From contig CBDBDN010000008.1 in assembly GCA_965203855.1 (NCBI GenBank), positions 558,001 through 622,000 of the forward strand: a DNA stretch of 64,000 nucleotides, given 5' to 3'. Origin of the DNA: Bin87 sp965203855. GTDB taxonomy: Bacteria > Chloroflexota > Dehalococcoidia > Lucifugimonadales > UBA3495. The notes beneath the pieces are model-generated. The model saw only the letters and a list, made by a program, of their open reading frames with translations, made no database searches and was not told where the DNA came from. This document shows positions 34,347 through 42,034 of the stretch, piece by piece. Made by a program: the position numbers and the translations under genes. Within the stretch, counting starts at the first letter, position 1; every line of letters starts with the position of its first letter.

Positions 34347-35210
34347 ATGCCCAATCCAATCCGCTACAACAAAGTCATTCAGCTGCTGGAGCAGGACCAG
34401 CCCGTGTTCGGCACCGGGCTAATCTGGAACGGCAACCTTGATGAAATGACCTACTTTGCCGACTCCGACTACGATATGGTGATGATTGAAATGGAGCATG
34501 AGGGGCTGTCCTTCAACAACCTGCGCGCCTCGCTCCAGTTCCTGCTCAACCGCAAGCGCATCGCCGACGCCGGCGGGCTGCAAGCCGACCCTACTCCGGT
34601 AGTACGGATACCGCCCAACGCCCGCGAGCAGAACCAGTGGGTTATCAAGCAGGCCCTGGATACCGGCGTGTACGGCCTGATTTTGCCCCACCTGGATACC
34701 GTAGAGGGCGCGCAGTCGGCAGTGCGGGCCGCGCGCTATCCCCAGGCGCCGGGCGCCGCCGACTTTGAGCCGGCCGGCGAGCGCGGCTGGTGGTATCGTA
34801 TCGCCCCGCGCTACTGGGGCCTTACGCCGGCCGAATACTACGATGCCGCCGACATCTGGCCCATCGACCCGGACGGCAACCTGCTGCTAATGGGCATCGT
34901 GGAGGAACCGGCCGGCGTCCGCAACCTGCCCGACATTCTGCGCGAAGCAAAAGGCATCGGCGCTATCTGGGCCGGGCCCGGCGATATGTCGGTAGCGCTG
35001 GGACACAAAGGCAACGCCAGCCATCCCGAAGTGCAGGAAATGCTGCTGCGAATCCTGGATACCTGCCAGAACGCCGGCGTCCCCTGCGCGGTGGGATGCA
35101 CTGCGGCCGAAGTGCCAATGCGTTTGGAGCAGGGTTTCAGCATCCTGATTACCGCGCCCACGCGTTCCGCCGACGGACTGGCCGAAGGGCGGCGCCTTGC
35201 CGGACGGTAA
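34347..35210 (+). CDS. HpcH/HpaI aldolase family protein
   Basis: A 287-residue class II pyruvate/oxaloacetate-type aldolase of the HpcH/HpaI family. Motifs are GTGLIWNGNLDE, DMVMIEMEHEG (metal region), VVRIPPNAREQNQWVIKQALDTGVYGLILPHLDTVEGA and GIGAIWAGPGDMSVALGHKG. The catalytic triad is plausible. Insertion of WYRIAPRYWGLTPAEYYDAADIW in the middle is a feature of a branch of this family. ATG with AAGGAG 6 nt upstream. Starts 54 bp after the M16 gene. Possible role in degrading hydroxy-keto acids, not resolved. Confidence 0.88.
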   Translation: MPNPIRYNKVIQLLEQDQPVFGTGLIWNGNLDEMTYFADSDYDMVMIEMEHEGLSFNNLRASLQFLLNRKRIADAGGLQADPTPVVRIPPNAREQNQWVIKQALDTGVYGLILPHLDTVEGAQSAVRAARYPQAPGAADFEPAGERGWWYRIAPRYWGLTPAEYYDAADIWPIDPDGNLLLMGIVEEPAGVRNLPDILREAKGIGAIWAGPGDMSVALGHKGNASHPEVQEMLLRILDTCQNAGVPCAVGCTAAEVPMRLEQGFSILITAPTRSADGLAEGRRLAGR

Positions 35211-35274
35211 TCCGGCGGCCAACGGGTAACCCCGGCAAATATCCGGCGGGCGGGTTCAGAACCCGCCCGCCGCT

Positions 35275-35691
35275 TTACTGGCCGTTCTGCTCGCGATCGA
35301 CATCGCCGCGTTCACCCCGCAATCGCGCATTCTCCGCCCGTAAATCGTCAATGACGCCTTGCATGGTACGCAGCAGATCATCCTGCTCCTGGCTGCGGCC
35401 ATTGCCGATGACGCCGGCCAGCATCAGCATCATCTCCTGGTGCCGGCGCTCCTCATCCCGATGCCGGCGTTCCTCGTCCTGCCGCCGCCGTTCCGCTTCC
35501 TCATGCCGGCGCTCCGTTTCCTCGCGGTGCCGGCGCTCGGCGTTGGCCTCCACCGCAGCCAGGTCATTGCGCCGCGCCCGTATGTCAAAGTAGCTGGACA
35601 GCATCTGCGGCACCCCCGCTACGGCGAGCATTATCGCAATGTATGCCCCCGCCTCCAGATAGTTGAGCAGCGTCCATTCGCCCAATCCCAT
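35275..35691 (-). CDS. Small membrane protein with a charged coiled coil, downstream of hflC
   Basis: A 138-residue protein. An N-terminal hydrophobic segment (residues ~9-28, YLEAGAYIAIMLAVAGV) is probably one membrane span. Residues ~42-90 are extraordinarily rich in Glu/Arg/His with repeats such as EERRHRDEERRHQ. A second helical region follows (LLRTMQGVIDDLRAENARLRGER). It lies 13 bp downstream of hflC on the same strand, so the three genes are likely one transcript. I do not recognise the family. A scaffold or interaction partner for the HflKC complex is inferred only from position and topology. Confidence 0.7.
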   Translation of the reverse strand: MGLGEWTLLNYLEAGAYIAIMLAVAGVPQMLSSYFDIRARRNDLAAVEANAERRHREETERRHEEAERRRQDEERRHRDEERRHQEMMLMLAGVIGNGRSQEQDDLLRTMQGVIDDLRAENARLRGERGDVDREQNGQ

Positions 35692-35704
35692 ACGCGCCTA
35701 GCCG

Positions 35705-36652
35705 TCAGGGGGACGCCGCAACGCCCGGGCCGGCCAGATAGTCAAACAGCGGCGCATCAGACGACAGGATGATAGTATCCTGACCCTTGATGATGTTCTG
35801 GTACGCTTCCAGGCTCCGCAGGAACGAGAACAGCTCCGGATTCTTGTTCAGGGAATCAGCCAGGATTTCAATAGCTTCCGCTTCGCCATTACCTCGGATT
35901 TCGTTGGCCTCGCGTTCCGCATTAGCGATGATGACATCGCGCCGCCGGTCGGTATCGGCCCGTATTATGCGGTCTTCCTCTTCGCCTTCGGCACGGAAAC
36001 GAGCGGCAATCCGGTTACGCTCCGCCCGCATCCGCGTATAGATGGAATTGGTAACCGCTTCCGGGAAGTCGGCGCGCTTGATGCGTACATCAATCATATT
36101 GATGCCGAACTCGTCGCGCACGGTGATATTCTGCACTTCGGCCAGCACTTCGTTGAGAATCTCGGTGCGGGTTTCCTGCGCCTCCACCAGCGGCAGGCCC
36201 TCATCGTCAACCACGGTGGCGCCGGCGGCGTCGAGTTGGGGGCGGGCGCCGATAATATCATCTCGGTCGCGCTGGGCTACCTGGTCGCGCAACGTAGAGG
36301 TTACGATGTCGCCCAGGCGGCTGCGCGCGTTGCTTTCGCTTTGCAGCGTCTTGCGGAACTGCACCGGGTCGATAATCTGGTAACGCGCGTAGATGTCAAT
36401 GACCAGGTTTTCCTTTTCCCGGTCGGGCATTGACACCGGCGGAGCGTCAATCCGCAGGATGCGCTTGTCCAGCCGCACTACGGTGTCCACAAAGGGGGCC
36501 TTCACATTCAGGCCCGGAGTGGTTTGAGTGTTCACCACCTCGCCGAAGCGCAGGATAATCACCTGCTCGGTTTCATCAACCACATACAGCGACTGGCGCA
36601 GCAGCACAAAGCCCACTGCGATAACGATGGCAATGATAATCAGATTTCGCAT
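35705..36652 (-). CDS. hflC: HflC, SPFH/band-7 membrane protein
   Basis: A 315-residue member of the HflC subgroup. N-terminal membrane anchor (residues ~2-20, MRNLIIIAIVIAVGFVLL), then the band-7 domain with VDETEQVIILRFGEVV, a coiled-coil region and a helical C-terminus (GNGEAEAIEILADSLNKNPELFSFLRSLEAY). HflK and HflC form a large cage around FtsH proteases and influence membrane-protein turnover. FtsH itself is not in the window. ATG with GGAG 9 nt upstream. It starts 75 bp after hflK ends. Confidence 0.92.
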   Translation of the reverse strand: MRNLIIIAIVIAVGFVLLRQSLYVVDETEQVIILRFGEVVNTQTTPGLNVKAPFVDTVVRLDKRILRIDAPPVSMPDREKENLVIDIYARYQIIDPVQFRKTLQSESNARSRLGDIVTSTLRDQVAQRDRDDIIGARPQLDAAGATVVDDEGLPLVEAQETRTEILNEVLAEVQNITVRDEFGINMIDVRIKRADFPEAVTNSIYTRMRAERNRIAARFRAEGEEEDRIIRADTDRRRDVIIANAEREANEIRGNGEAEAIEILADSLNKNPELFSFLRSLEAYQNIIKGQDTIILSSDAPLFDYLAGPGVAASP

Positions 36653-36727
36653 TGCTGGATTCTCCGGACGGTTGGCAGCTCACGGCGAGCCGATCTGGTA
36701 GGAATGACGGCGACTCGGCCCACGAGG

Positions 36728-37825
36728 CTACGGGGTGGGGCCGATGGGAACGGGCGTGACGCCGCTGCCGTCCTGCCCCAGTATCAGCACCGGGTCGGCA
36801 GAGGGGTCAACGATGATTTTGGCGACATTGGGAAAGAACCGCTCCAATGCTTCCAGATAGAGCCGGCGGCGCGTTACCTCAGGCGAGCTTTCGTACTGAC
36901 TGAGCACGGCGTCAAAGCGATCCGCCTCACCCTGGGCCGTCTGGACACGCGCCTGGGCAAAGGCATTAGCCGCCTCGGTGATGCGCGCGGCATCACCGCG
37001 CGCGCGCGGGATGACATCCTCCCGGTACGCCTGCGCCTGGTTGATGCGCGTTTCCAGCTCCTGCCGGGCGCGCAGCACATCGTCAAACGCGTCCCGCACT
37101 TCCTCCGGCGCTTTCACATCCTGCAACTGCACCGAAATTACCTCAACGCCGGCCGAGTAGCTGTCCATTATCTCTTGCAGCCGCGCCCGCGTTTCCGTCT
37201 CCACTTCCTCGCGGTTCCTTACCAGCACATCGTCAATGGAACGCTGCCCCACCACCAGACGCAGCGCCGCTTCCGCCCCGTCTTTCAGAGTGCGTCCGTC
37301 GGGGCGTCCTTCCGGGATGCCGCGCCCTACTTCGCCGGGGTCGTCAACCCGGAACAGGAAATTGTTAAGATTGTTGATGCGGTACTGCACCACCATCTGC
37401 ACATCCACAATGTTGAGGTCGCCGGAAATCATCAGCGCTTCCTCAGGGAACGGTGTCGCCGCGTTGGCTTCGTTGGAACGGAAGCCCAGCTCCATACGGC
37501 GGGTTTCCGTTACCAGCACCACATCGCGCTGGCCCACCGGCGACGGCCACCACCATTGCAGACCTTCCTGCGCGATGGGGTTGCCCTGCACTGCCCCGAA
37601 AAGCCGCAGCGAAGCTTGTTCGCCGGGACTGATGGTATAGACGCCGGTTGCCGCCCAGATGACCACAATCAGGGCGATTACCGCCAGGATCAGTATCCCC
37701 AGGTTGCCGCCCCCCAAGCGCCGCCCGGAGCCGCCGAACACGGTTCCCAAACGGCCAAGCAGCTGGCTCAAGTCAAATTCAGGCTGTCGTGGAGGCTGCT
37801 GTTGGCCCCCGCCGGGTGAAAACAT
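36728..37825 (-). CDS. hflK: HflK, SPFH/band-7 membrane protein
   Basis: A 365-residue HflK-type protein. The first ~40 residues are Gly/Pro/Gln-rich, then a membrane span (NLGILILAVIALIVVIWAAT), then the band-7 domain with YTISPGEQASLRLFG and GLQWWWPSPVGQ, and a long helix with REDVIPRARGDAARITEAA. It pairs with HflC next door. ATG at 37825 has AGGA 10 nt upstream; the TTG two codons earlier sits too close to the Shine-Dalgarno. It is the first gene of a three-gene unit with hflC and the coiled-coil protein. Confidence 0.92.
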   Translation of the reverse strand: MFSPGGGQQQPPRQPEFDLSQLLGRLGTVFGGSGRRLGGGNLGILILAVIALIVVIWAATGVYTISPGEQASLRLFGAVQGNPIAQEGLQWWWPSPVGQRDVVLVTETRRMELGFRSNEANAATPFPEEALMISGDLNIVDVQMVVQYRINNLNNFLFRVDDPGEVGRGIPEGRPDGRTLKDGAEAALRLVVGQRSIDDVLVRNREEVETETRARLQEIMDSYSAGVEVISVQLQDVKAPEEVRDAFDDVLRARQELETRINQAQAYREDVIPRARGDAARITEAANAFAQARVQTAQGEADRFDAVLSQYESSPEVTRRRLYLEALERFFPNVAKIIVDPSADPVLILGQDGSGVTPVPIGPTP

Positions 37826-38020
37826 ACTCAAAAGTTCCTTTGCTTTGCGTCAGTGGCTGATGCTGATAGTGAATGCAACGGCGGGCGCCGGCCCACAGAT
37901 CCGACCCACCGCAGCGGAGCGGCGCATCGGTTTGCCCGCACATTATAGCACCTTTGGCGATAGTTTATAATGGCCTGGTTCACGCCGGCAGCCTTTCCGA
38001 CTAGATGGTTTAAATTCCGT

Positions 38021-38120
38021 CATCCCCAACCCCTCAACCGTCATTCCAGCACCGCAACCGTCACTCCCAATCCCTCAAACCGTCATTCCGGCGAAAGCCG
38101 GAATCCGCGCCCGCCGATGG
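38021..38120. repeat. GTCATTCC satellites and half CATTCCGG element
   Basis: The gap 37826-38245 lacks a gene. It holds a TTATAAT-like box (~37963-37969, possible plus-strand promoter), three GTCATTCC/GTCACTCC units, one palindromic arm (ATTCCGGCGAAAGCCGGAAT, ~38084-38103) and a degraded second arm to ~38150. The remainder up to the HAD gene shows nothing recognisable. Confidence 0.7.
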
Positions 38121-38245
38121 ACTTCAGCCTGTGCCGGAGAGACGGGTCCATACCCCAACCGCCTAAAAGAAACTCTGCCGTTCACGCCAACGGCATTTCC
38201 AGGCCCGCGGTTTGATTTTTCGTCTTAACAAGGAGGCAGCGCGCT

Positions 38246-38905
38246 ATGGCCGCTTACCAAGGCATTTTATTTGATATGGACGGCGTCCTGGTGGACAGCG
38301 AGCCGCTGTTTCACAAGGCCGTTAATGTGATGGTGGAACGCTGCGGCGCCGCCCCCATCACGGAGGCGGAGAATAACCGCTACCTGCTGGGAACTACGAT
38401 TGAGCAAACCTGGATCCAGGTAAAAAAGCTGCGGGACATACCGCAGACCCCTGCCGAACTGCTGCACGGCTATAACGCGGTAGTGCGCGAAGTGCTGCGC
38501 TCCGATCTAACGCCCCGCCCCGGTGTGCCGGAACTGGTAGCGGAAGCAAAGCGGCGCGGCCTGCCCATCGCCGTAGCCTCGTCATCCCTGCACGAATGGG
38601 TAGAACTCAAGCTGTCCATCATCGGGCTGTCCGACGCTTTCCCGGTAAAGCTGGGCGGCGACGACATCCAAAACGGCAAGCCGGCACCCGACATCTACAT
38701 CAAAGCGGCCCAAATGCTGGGGCTGGCGCCGTCCCAGTGCGTTGCGGTTGAGGATTCGCCCATCGGATTGGCGGCGGCATCCGCCTCCGGCGCCTACACC
38801 GTCTGCACCTTAACCGATTCCACTCGCGATTTGGACCTGTCCGCAGCGGATGTCATCATAGAAACCCTGCTTGACTTCGACTACAACCTGCTGGCCGGGG
38901 GATAA
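38246..38905 (+). CDS. HAD-superfamily hydrolase, beta-phosphoglucomutase-like
   Basis: A 219-residue HAD subfamily IA protein. Motif I FDMDGVLVDSE has both Asp, the second motif VASSSLH is Ser/Thr-type, the Lys motif is NGKPAPDIY and the acidic motif IV is VEDSPIGLAAA. A helical cap domain is inserted after motif I. Members are sugar-phosphate phosphatases or phosphomutases; the substrate cannot be named. ATG with AAGGAGG 9 nt upstream. No neighbour explains it. Confidence 0.9.
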   Translation: MAAYQGILFDMDGVLVDSEPLFHKAVNVMVERCGAAPITEAENNRYLLGTTIEQTWIQVKKLRDIPQTPAELLHGYNAVVREVLRSDLTPRPGVPELVAEAKRRGLPIAVASSSLHEWVELKLSIIGLSDAFPVKLGGDDIQNGKPAPDIYIKAAQMLGLAPSQCVAVEDSPIGLAAASASGAYTVCTLTDSTRDLDLSAADVIIETLLDFDYNLLAGG

Positions 38906-38925
38906 GCGGCGCCCCCACAACCGTC

Positions 38926-39085
38926 ATTCCGACGCCCCCATAACCGTCATTCCGGCGCAAGCCGGAATCCAGCGTCGTAACTCTCTACTACGGTGATGAA
39001 GCCGGCGAGCGTAGATTCCGACTTGCGCCGGAATGACGATGCATTGAGGAATGACCGTGAATTGGGGAATGACGGCGAAAGCCGA
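38926..39085. repeat. CATTCCGG element, inverted orientation
   Basis: A complete ~98-bp element at 38943-39040 in the orientation opposite to those at 3750 and 15608 (core reads CAGCGTCGTAACTCTCTACTACGG). Degraded GGAATGAC satellites continue to ~39080. It separates the convergent HAD and SCO1664-type genes. Confidence 0.75.
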
Positions 39086-39121
39086 AATGGCGGTTAGTTT
39101 GCCCACACGCCCTAATTCATT

Positions 39122-39874
39122 TCAATCCGAGCGGCGTCGCCCGCGTCGTCGCCGGCGTCCGGGGATGCCCGGAAAAACCCCTTCCTGCAAAACCCATTGC
39201 AGCCGGTGCAGCAGCGCCTGCGCTTCTTGCCGATCCAGCAGCGACATCAGCTCAGCCACTTTCCCCGATGGATCCAGAGACGGCGCCAGGATTTGCCCGC
39301 AGAGCCGGCGCAATGGCTCCAGCAGCCCTTCCGGTATCGGCTCATCGCCGAAATCCCAAATGACGGTGCGTATTTTCATGTCGGCGTGGAAGGTCAAGCC
39401 CTGGTCGATGCCCCACAGCTTGCCCGCGTCATCCCGCAGCACATGGTCGGCCTTGCGGTCGGTGTTATTCGCTACCAGGTCAAAACAGCACATCATCCGC
39501 AGCTGGTCGGCATCGGCGGCGCGCAAATCCTCCCGCGTGATGGTGTAGTAGTTTTCGCGGGGGTTATGCTCCACGAACAGCTGCGCCGACCCGATGCCGT
39601 AAGGCCCGTCTCGGATGATGGTCAGCGGAATAAAGTTCCAATCCAGGATCCGGCTCAACAGGTACGCCGCATACTCCCGTTTGTACAGGGTTCCGCTGGG
39701 AAAATCCCACAGCGGTATCTCCCCCTTGACCGGCTTATAGATGGCCTGGCCTTGCTGGCCGTGCCGGGAAAGTTCCGCCAGAAAAGTATAGTTGGAGCCG
39801 TCGGGCGTGAGCTCGCAGCTGACGAACTCCCCGTAACGCAGCAAATCGTAATCGGATTGCCGGGTAGCGTTCAC
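39122..39874 (-). CDS. SCO1664-family protein (PI3/4-kinase-like fold)
   Basis: A 250-residue protein matching the conserved SCO1664 family known mainly from Actinobacteria and some Chloroflexi. Visible landmarks are GSNYTFLAEL, QAIYKPVKGEIPLWDFPSG (kinase-like Lys region), a DLVANNTDRKADHVLRD stretch and WGIDQGLTFHADMKIRTVIWDF, consistent with a phosphatidylinositol-kinase-like fold with N-T-D and I-D-x-G metal/catalytic motifs. The reaction is unknown. It is on the same strand 71 bp after the DUF3090 gene, the usual neighbour. The start is GTG at 39874; the Shine-Dalgarno is weak. The C-terminus is Arg-rich. Confidence 0.85.
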   Translation of the reverse strand: MNATRQSDYDLLRYGEFVSCELTPDGSNYTFLAELSRHGQQGQAIYKPVKGEIPLWDFPSGTLYKREYAAYLLSRILDWNFIPLTIIRDGPYGIGSAQLFVEHNPRENYYTITREDLRAADADQLRMMCCFDLVANNTDRKADHVLRDDAGKLWGIDQGLTFHADMKIRTVIWDFGDEPIPEGLLEPLRRLCGQILAPSLDPSGKVAELMSLLDRQEAQALLHRLQWVLQEGVFPGIPGRRRRRGRRRSD

Positions 39875-39945
39875 GATGGGGAACCGGAAGCGGCCCGGAC
39901 AACGCCGGGACGTCTTGTCGCATCAGCGCATCGGGGTCAGCCGGG

Positions 39946-40479
39946 TTAGCCGGTCTCAAATACGGCGTGTCCGCTGGCGCGGCGGCATTGGTGTCCGCCG
40001 GAGTCAATCGGCATCCCGCAGAGAAAGCACGGCGGCCGGCCGGCGGCGCAGATACGGAGCGCCTGGTCGGCCAGGTCGCTGCACTGCGTTACGGTCATCC
40101 AGAAGCTTACCGAAGTTTGGGCGCCGGCCGCCGGATCATCCTCGTCGCCCTCAAAAGCTTCCAGCAGAAAGCAGTTAATGTCCCGGTCGAATTGCAGCTG
40201 CATTTGCCGCGCATGGAAATCCTGCTCCATCGGATCCCCCATCCAGGGCGCTTGGCGTGACGGGTTGTCCCCGGATATGCCGGCGTCGGCCAACTGGTCA
40301 ACGGCCTGCTTCAGATAGACCGCCAGCTGGAGCAGCTGCTCCTTTTCCAGCCAGATAAACGACAAAGCCCGGCCGGCCTCGGCCACCAGCCGAAAAGTCC
40401 GGCGGCCCGGCCGTCCAAAGGTTTCGGCCATCACGGATCGGGCCGACCCCAGCGGGTATCGTACTGCGCGCTCTGCCAT
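39946..40479 (-). CDS. DUF3090-family protein
   Basis: A 177-residue protein of the DUF3090 family. Landmarks are FGRPGRRTFRLVAEAGRALS, WLEKEQLLQL, and a C-terminal zinc-type module PPCFLCGMPIDSGGHQCRRASGH (four Cys/His ligands). In Actinobacteria this gene is typically beside the SCO1664-type gene and a histidine-phosphatase-type phosphomutase (MSMEG_4193 family). The first pairing is conserved here but no phosphomutase is visible. ATG at 40479 was chosen because the family starts here; the open frame runs further up to 40713. Function unknown. Confidence 0.88.
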   Translation of the reverse strand: MAERAVRYPLGSARSVMAETFGRPGRRTFRLVAEAGRALSFIWLEKEQLLQLAVYLKQAVDQLADAGISGDNPSRQAPWMGDPMEQDFHARQMQLQFDRDINCFLLEAFEGDEDDPAAGAQTSVSFWMTVTQCSDLADQALRICAAGRPPCFLCGMPIDSGGHQCRRASGHAVFETG

Positions 40480-40577
40480 GCCGCTATGATAGTCGGCAAA
40501 GCAAAAACTGGCAATACCCGGCCGGCGGCAGGATGGCGGCGCAAATCCGCAAGAAAACGCCGCCGCCTGAATTCCGA

Positions 40578-41954
40578 CTAATCGGCGGGCGCCGGCCCCG
40601 GCAGCAGCGCCGTTCCGCCAGCCCGCGCCGCCAGCGCGTTGTCCAACGCCATCCGTTCCGCCGTTTCCGTTGCGCGGGAAAAGCGCACTGCGAACACCAG
40701 CCCCGCCGCGCACAACACTGCGATGCCAACGATCAGCAGCGCTTGCGTGTAGCTCAGGCTCTCCGCGCGAAACAGGAAACCGAATGCCACCGCGCCGGCA
40801 TTCCCGCCGGCGCCAACGATGCCGGCCACGGAACCCAGCGCGCGGCGGTTGATGAACGGCACTACCGAATAAGTCGCCCCTTCCGACATCTGCACAAACA
40901 GGCTGAATATAATCATTGCGCCCACTGCCAGCAGCAGCGTAGTCATCTGCGAAAACAGTATCAGCGCCAGCCCCTCCAGCAGCAAGGTCCCGCCCAGAAA
41001 CATTACGCGGCCTTTCAGCCCGAAGCGGATGCCCATCTTGTCGCCGAACACGCCGCCCAGCGTCCGGGCGAATAGGTTCATCAGCCCGAACAGGCTGGCG
41101 ATGATGCCCGCCGCAGCCAGGCTCAGCTCAAAGCGGTCATAGTAGTAAAGCGCGGCGATGTTGTTGATGGTCAGTTCCACCCCGAAACAGGCGCCGTAGA
41201 TGACGAACAGCGCCCAGACCCGGTAATCCCGCGCCGCCATCCAGAAAGAACCTCTGACTTCCGAACCGGCGGGCATCAGTCCCCGCGCGCGTAAATCCCG
41301 GTAGTTTCCTGCCGGGCAGTCCTGCGTCAGCAAATAGTAGGCAATGCCCATCAGCAGCAGCGCCCCGCCGGGTATCACCATCGCGATGCGCCAGCCCAGA
41401 AACTCCGCAGCGCCGAAAGTCAATACCAGGGCGAACAGCAGCGGCATTGCCAACTGCGTTACGCCGCCGCCCAAGTTGCCCCAGCCGGCCGTAGTAGCGT
41501 TGGCCGTGCCGACTATGTTAGGCGCAAACATCACCGAAGTATGGTACTGCGTGATGACAAATGCGGCGCCGATGACGCCTATCGCCAGCCGGAACAGCAG
41601 AAAGGTTTCGTAGCTCTGCGCCAGCCCGATGCACATCACCGGAACGGCTCCGATAACCAGCAGCCCGCTGTACGCCAGACGCGGCCCGATGCGGTCGCAC
41701 AGCCAGCCAATGACCAGCCGGGCAATAATGGTAATCGCCACGGATGCGATGATGGTGTTGCCGACCTCCGCTTTGGTGAGCAGCAAATCCTCCCGCACTA
41801 CGGCCATCAGCGGCGCAATGCCGAACCAGCCGAAAAAGCACAGGAAAAAAGCAAACCAGGTCAGATGAAAGGTACGCATCTGCGGCGCGACCAGGCTGAA
41901 CAGCCGGATGCCCGTCGCTTTGCCGCTTTCCCAAGCGGAGGTTACGGTTGACAT
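40578..41954 (-). CDS. narK: NarK-type nitrate/nitrite MFS transporter
   Basis: A 458-residue major facilitator protein with ~12 predicted membrane spans. The nitrate/nitrite porter signature region is present (LTWFAFFLCFFGWFGIAPLM in span 1, and GWGNLGGGVTQLAMPLL, GNAGAVAFGFLF with the Gly-rich nitrate motifs). ATG at 41954 has GGAG 8 nt upstream; the frame extends upstream to 42038 without similarity. It is the last gene of the minus-strand nitrate cluster, 80 bp downstream of the FAD/BFD reductase, and likely brings in nitrate for assimilation. Confidence 0.93.
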   Translation of the reverse strand: MSTVTSAWESGKATGIRLFSLVAPQMRTFHLTWFAFFLCFFGWFGIAPLMAVVREDLLLTKAEVGNTIIASVAITIIARLVIGWLCDRIGPRLAYSGLLVIGAVPVMCIGLAQSYETFLLFRLAIGVIGAAFVITQYHTSVMFAPNIVGTANATTAGWGNLGGGVTQLAMPLLFALVLTFGAAEFLGWRIAMVIPGGALLLMGIAYYLLTQDCPAGNYRDLRARGLMPAGSEVRGSFWMAARDYRVWALFVIYGACFGVELTINNIAALYYYDRFELSLAAAGIIASLFGLMNLFARTLGGVFGDKMGIRFGLKGRVMFLGGTLLLEGLALILFSQMTTLLLAVGAMIIFSLFVQMSEGATYSVVPFINRRALGSVAGIVGAGGNAGAVAFGFLFRAESLSYTQALLIVGIAVLCAAGLVFAVRFSRATETAERMALDNALAARAGGTALLPGPAPAD

Positions 41955-42034
41955 TTGCTCATCTCCATTGCTGCGATATTGCTGCGGTTTCCTGTCGCTC
42001 CACGCTCCATGTCGGTTGCGCCGTCCGCTCGCCG

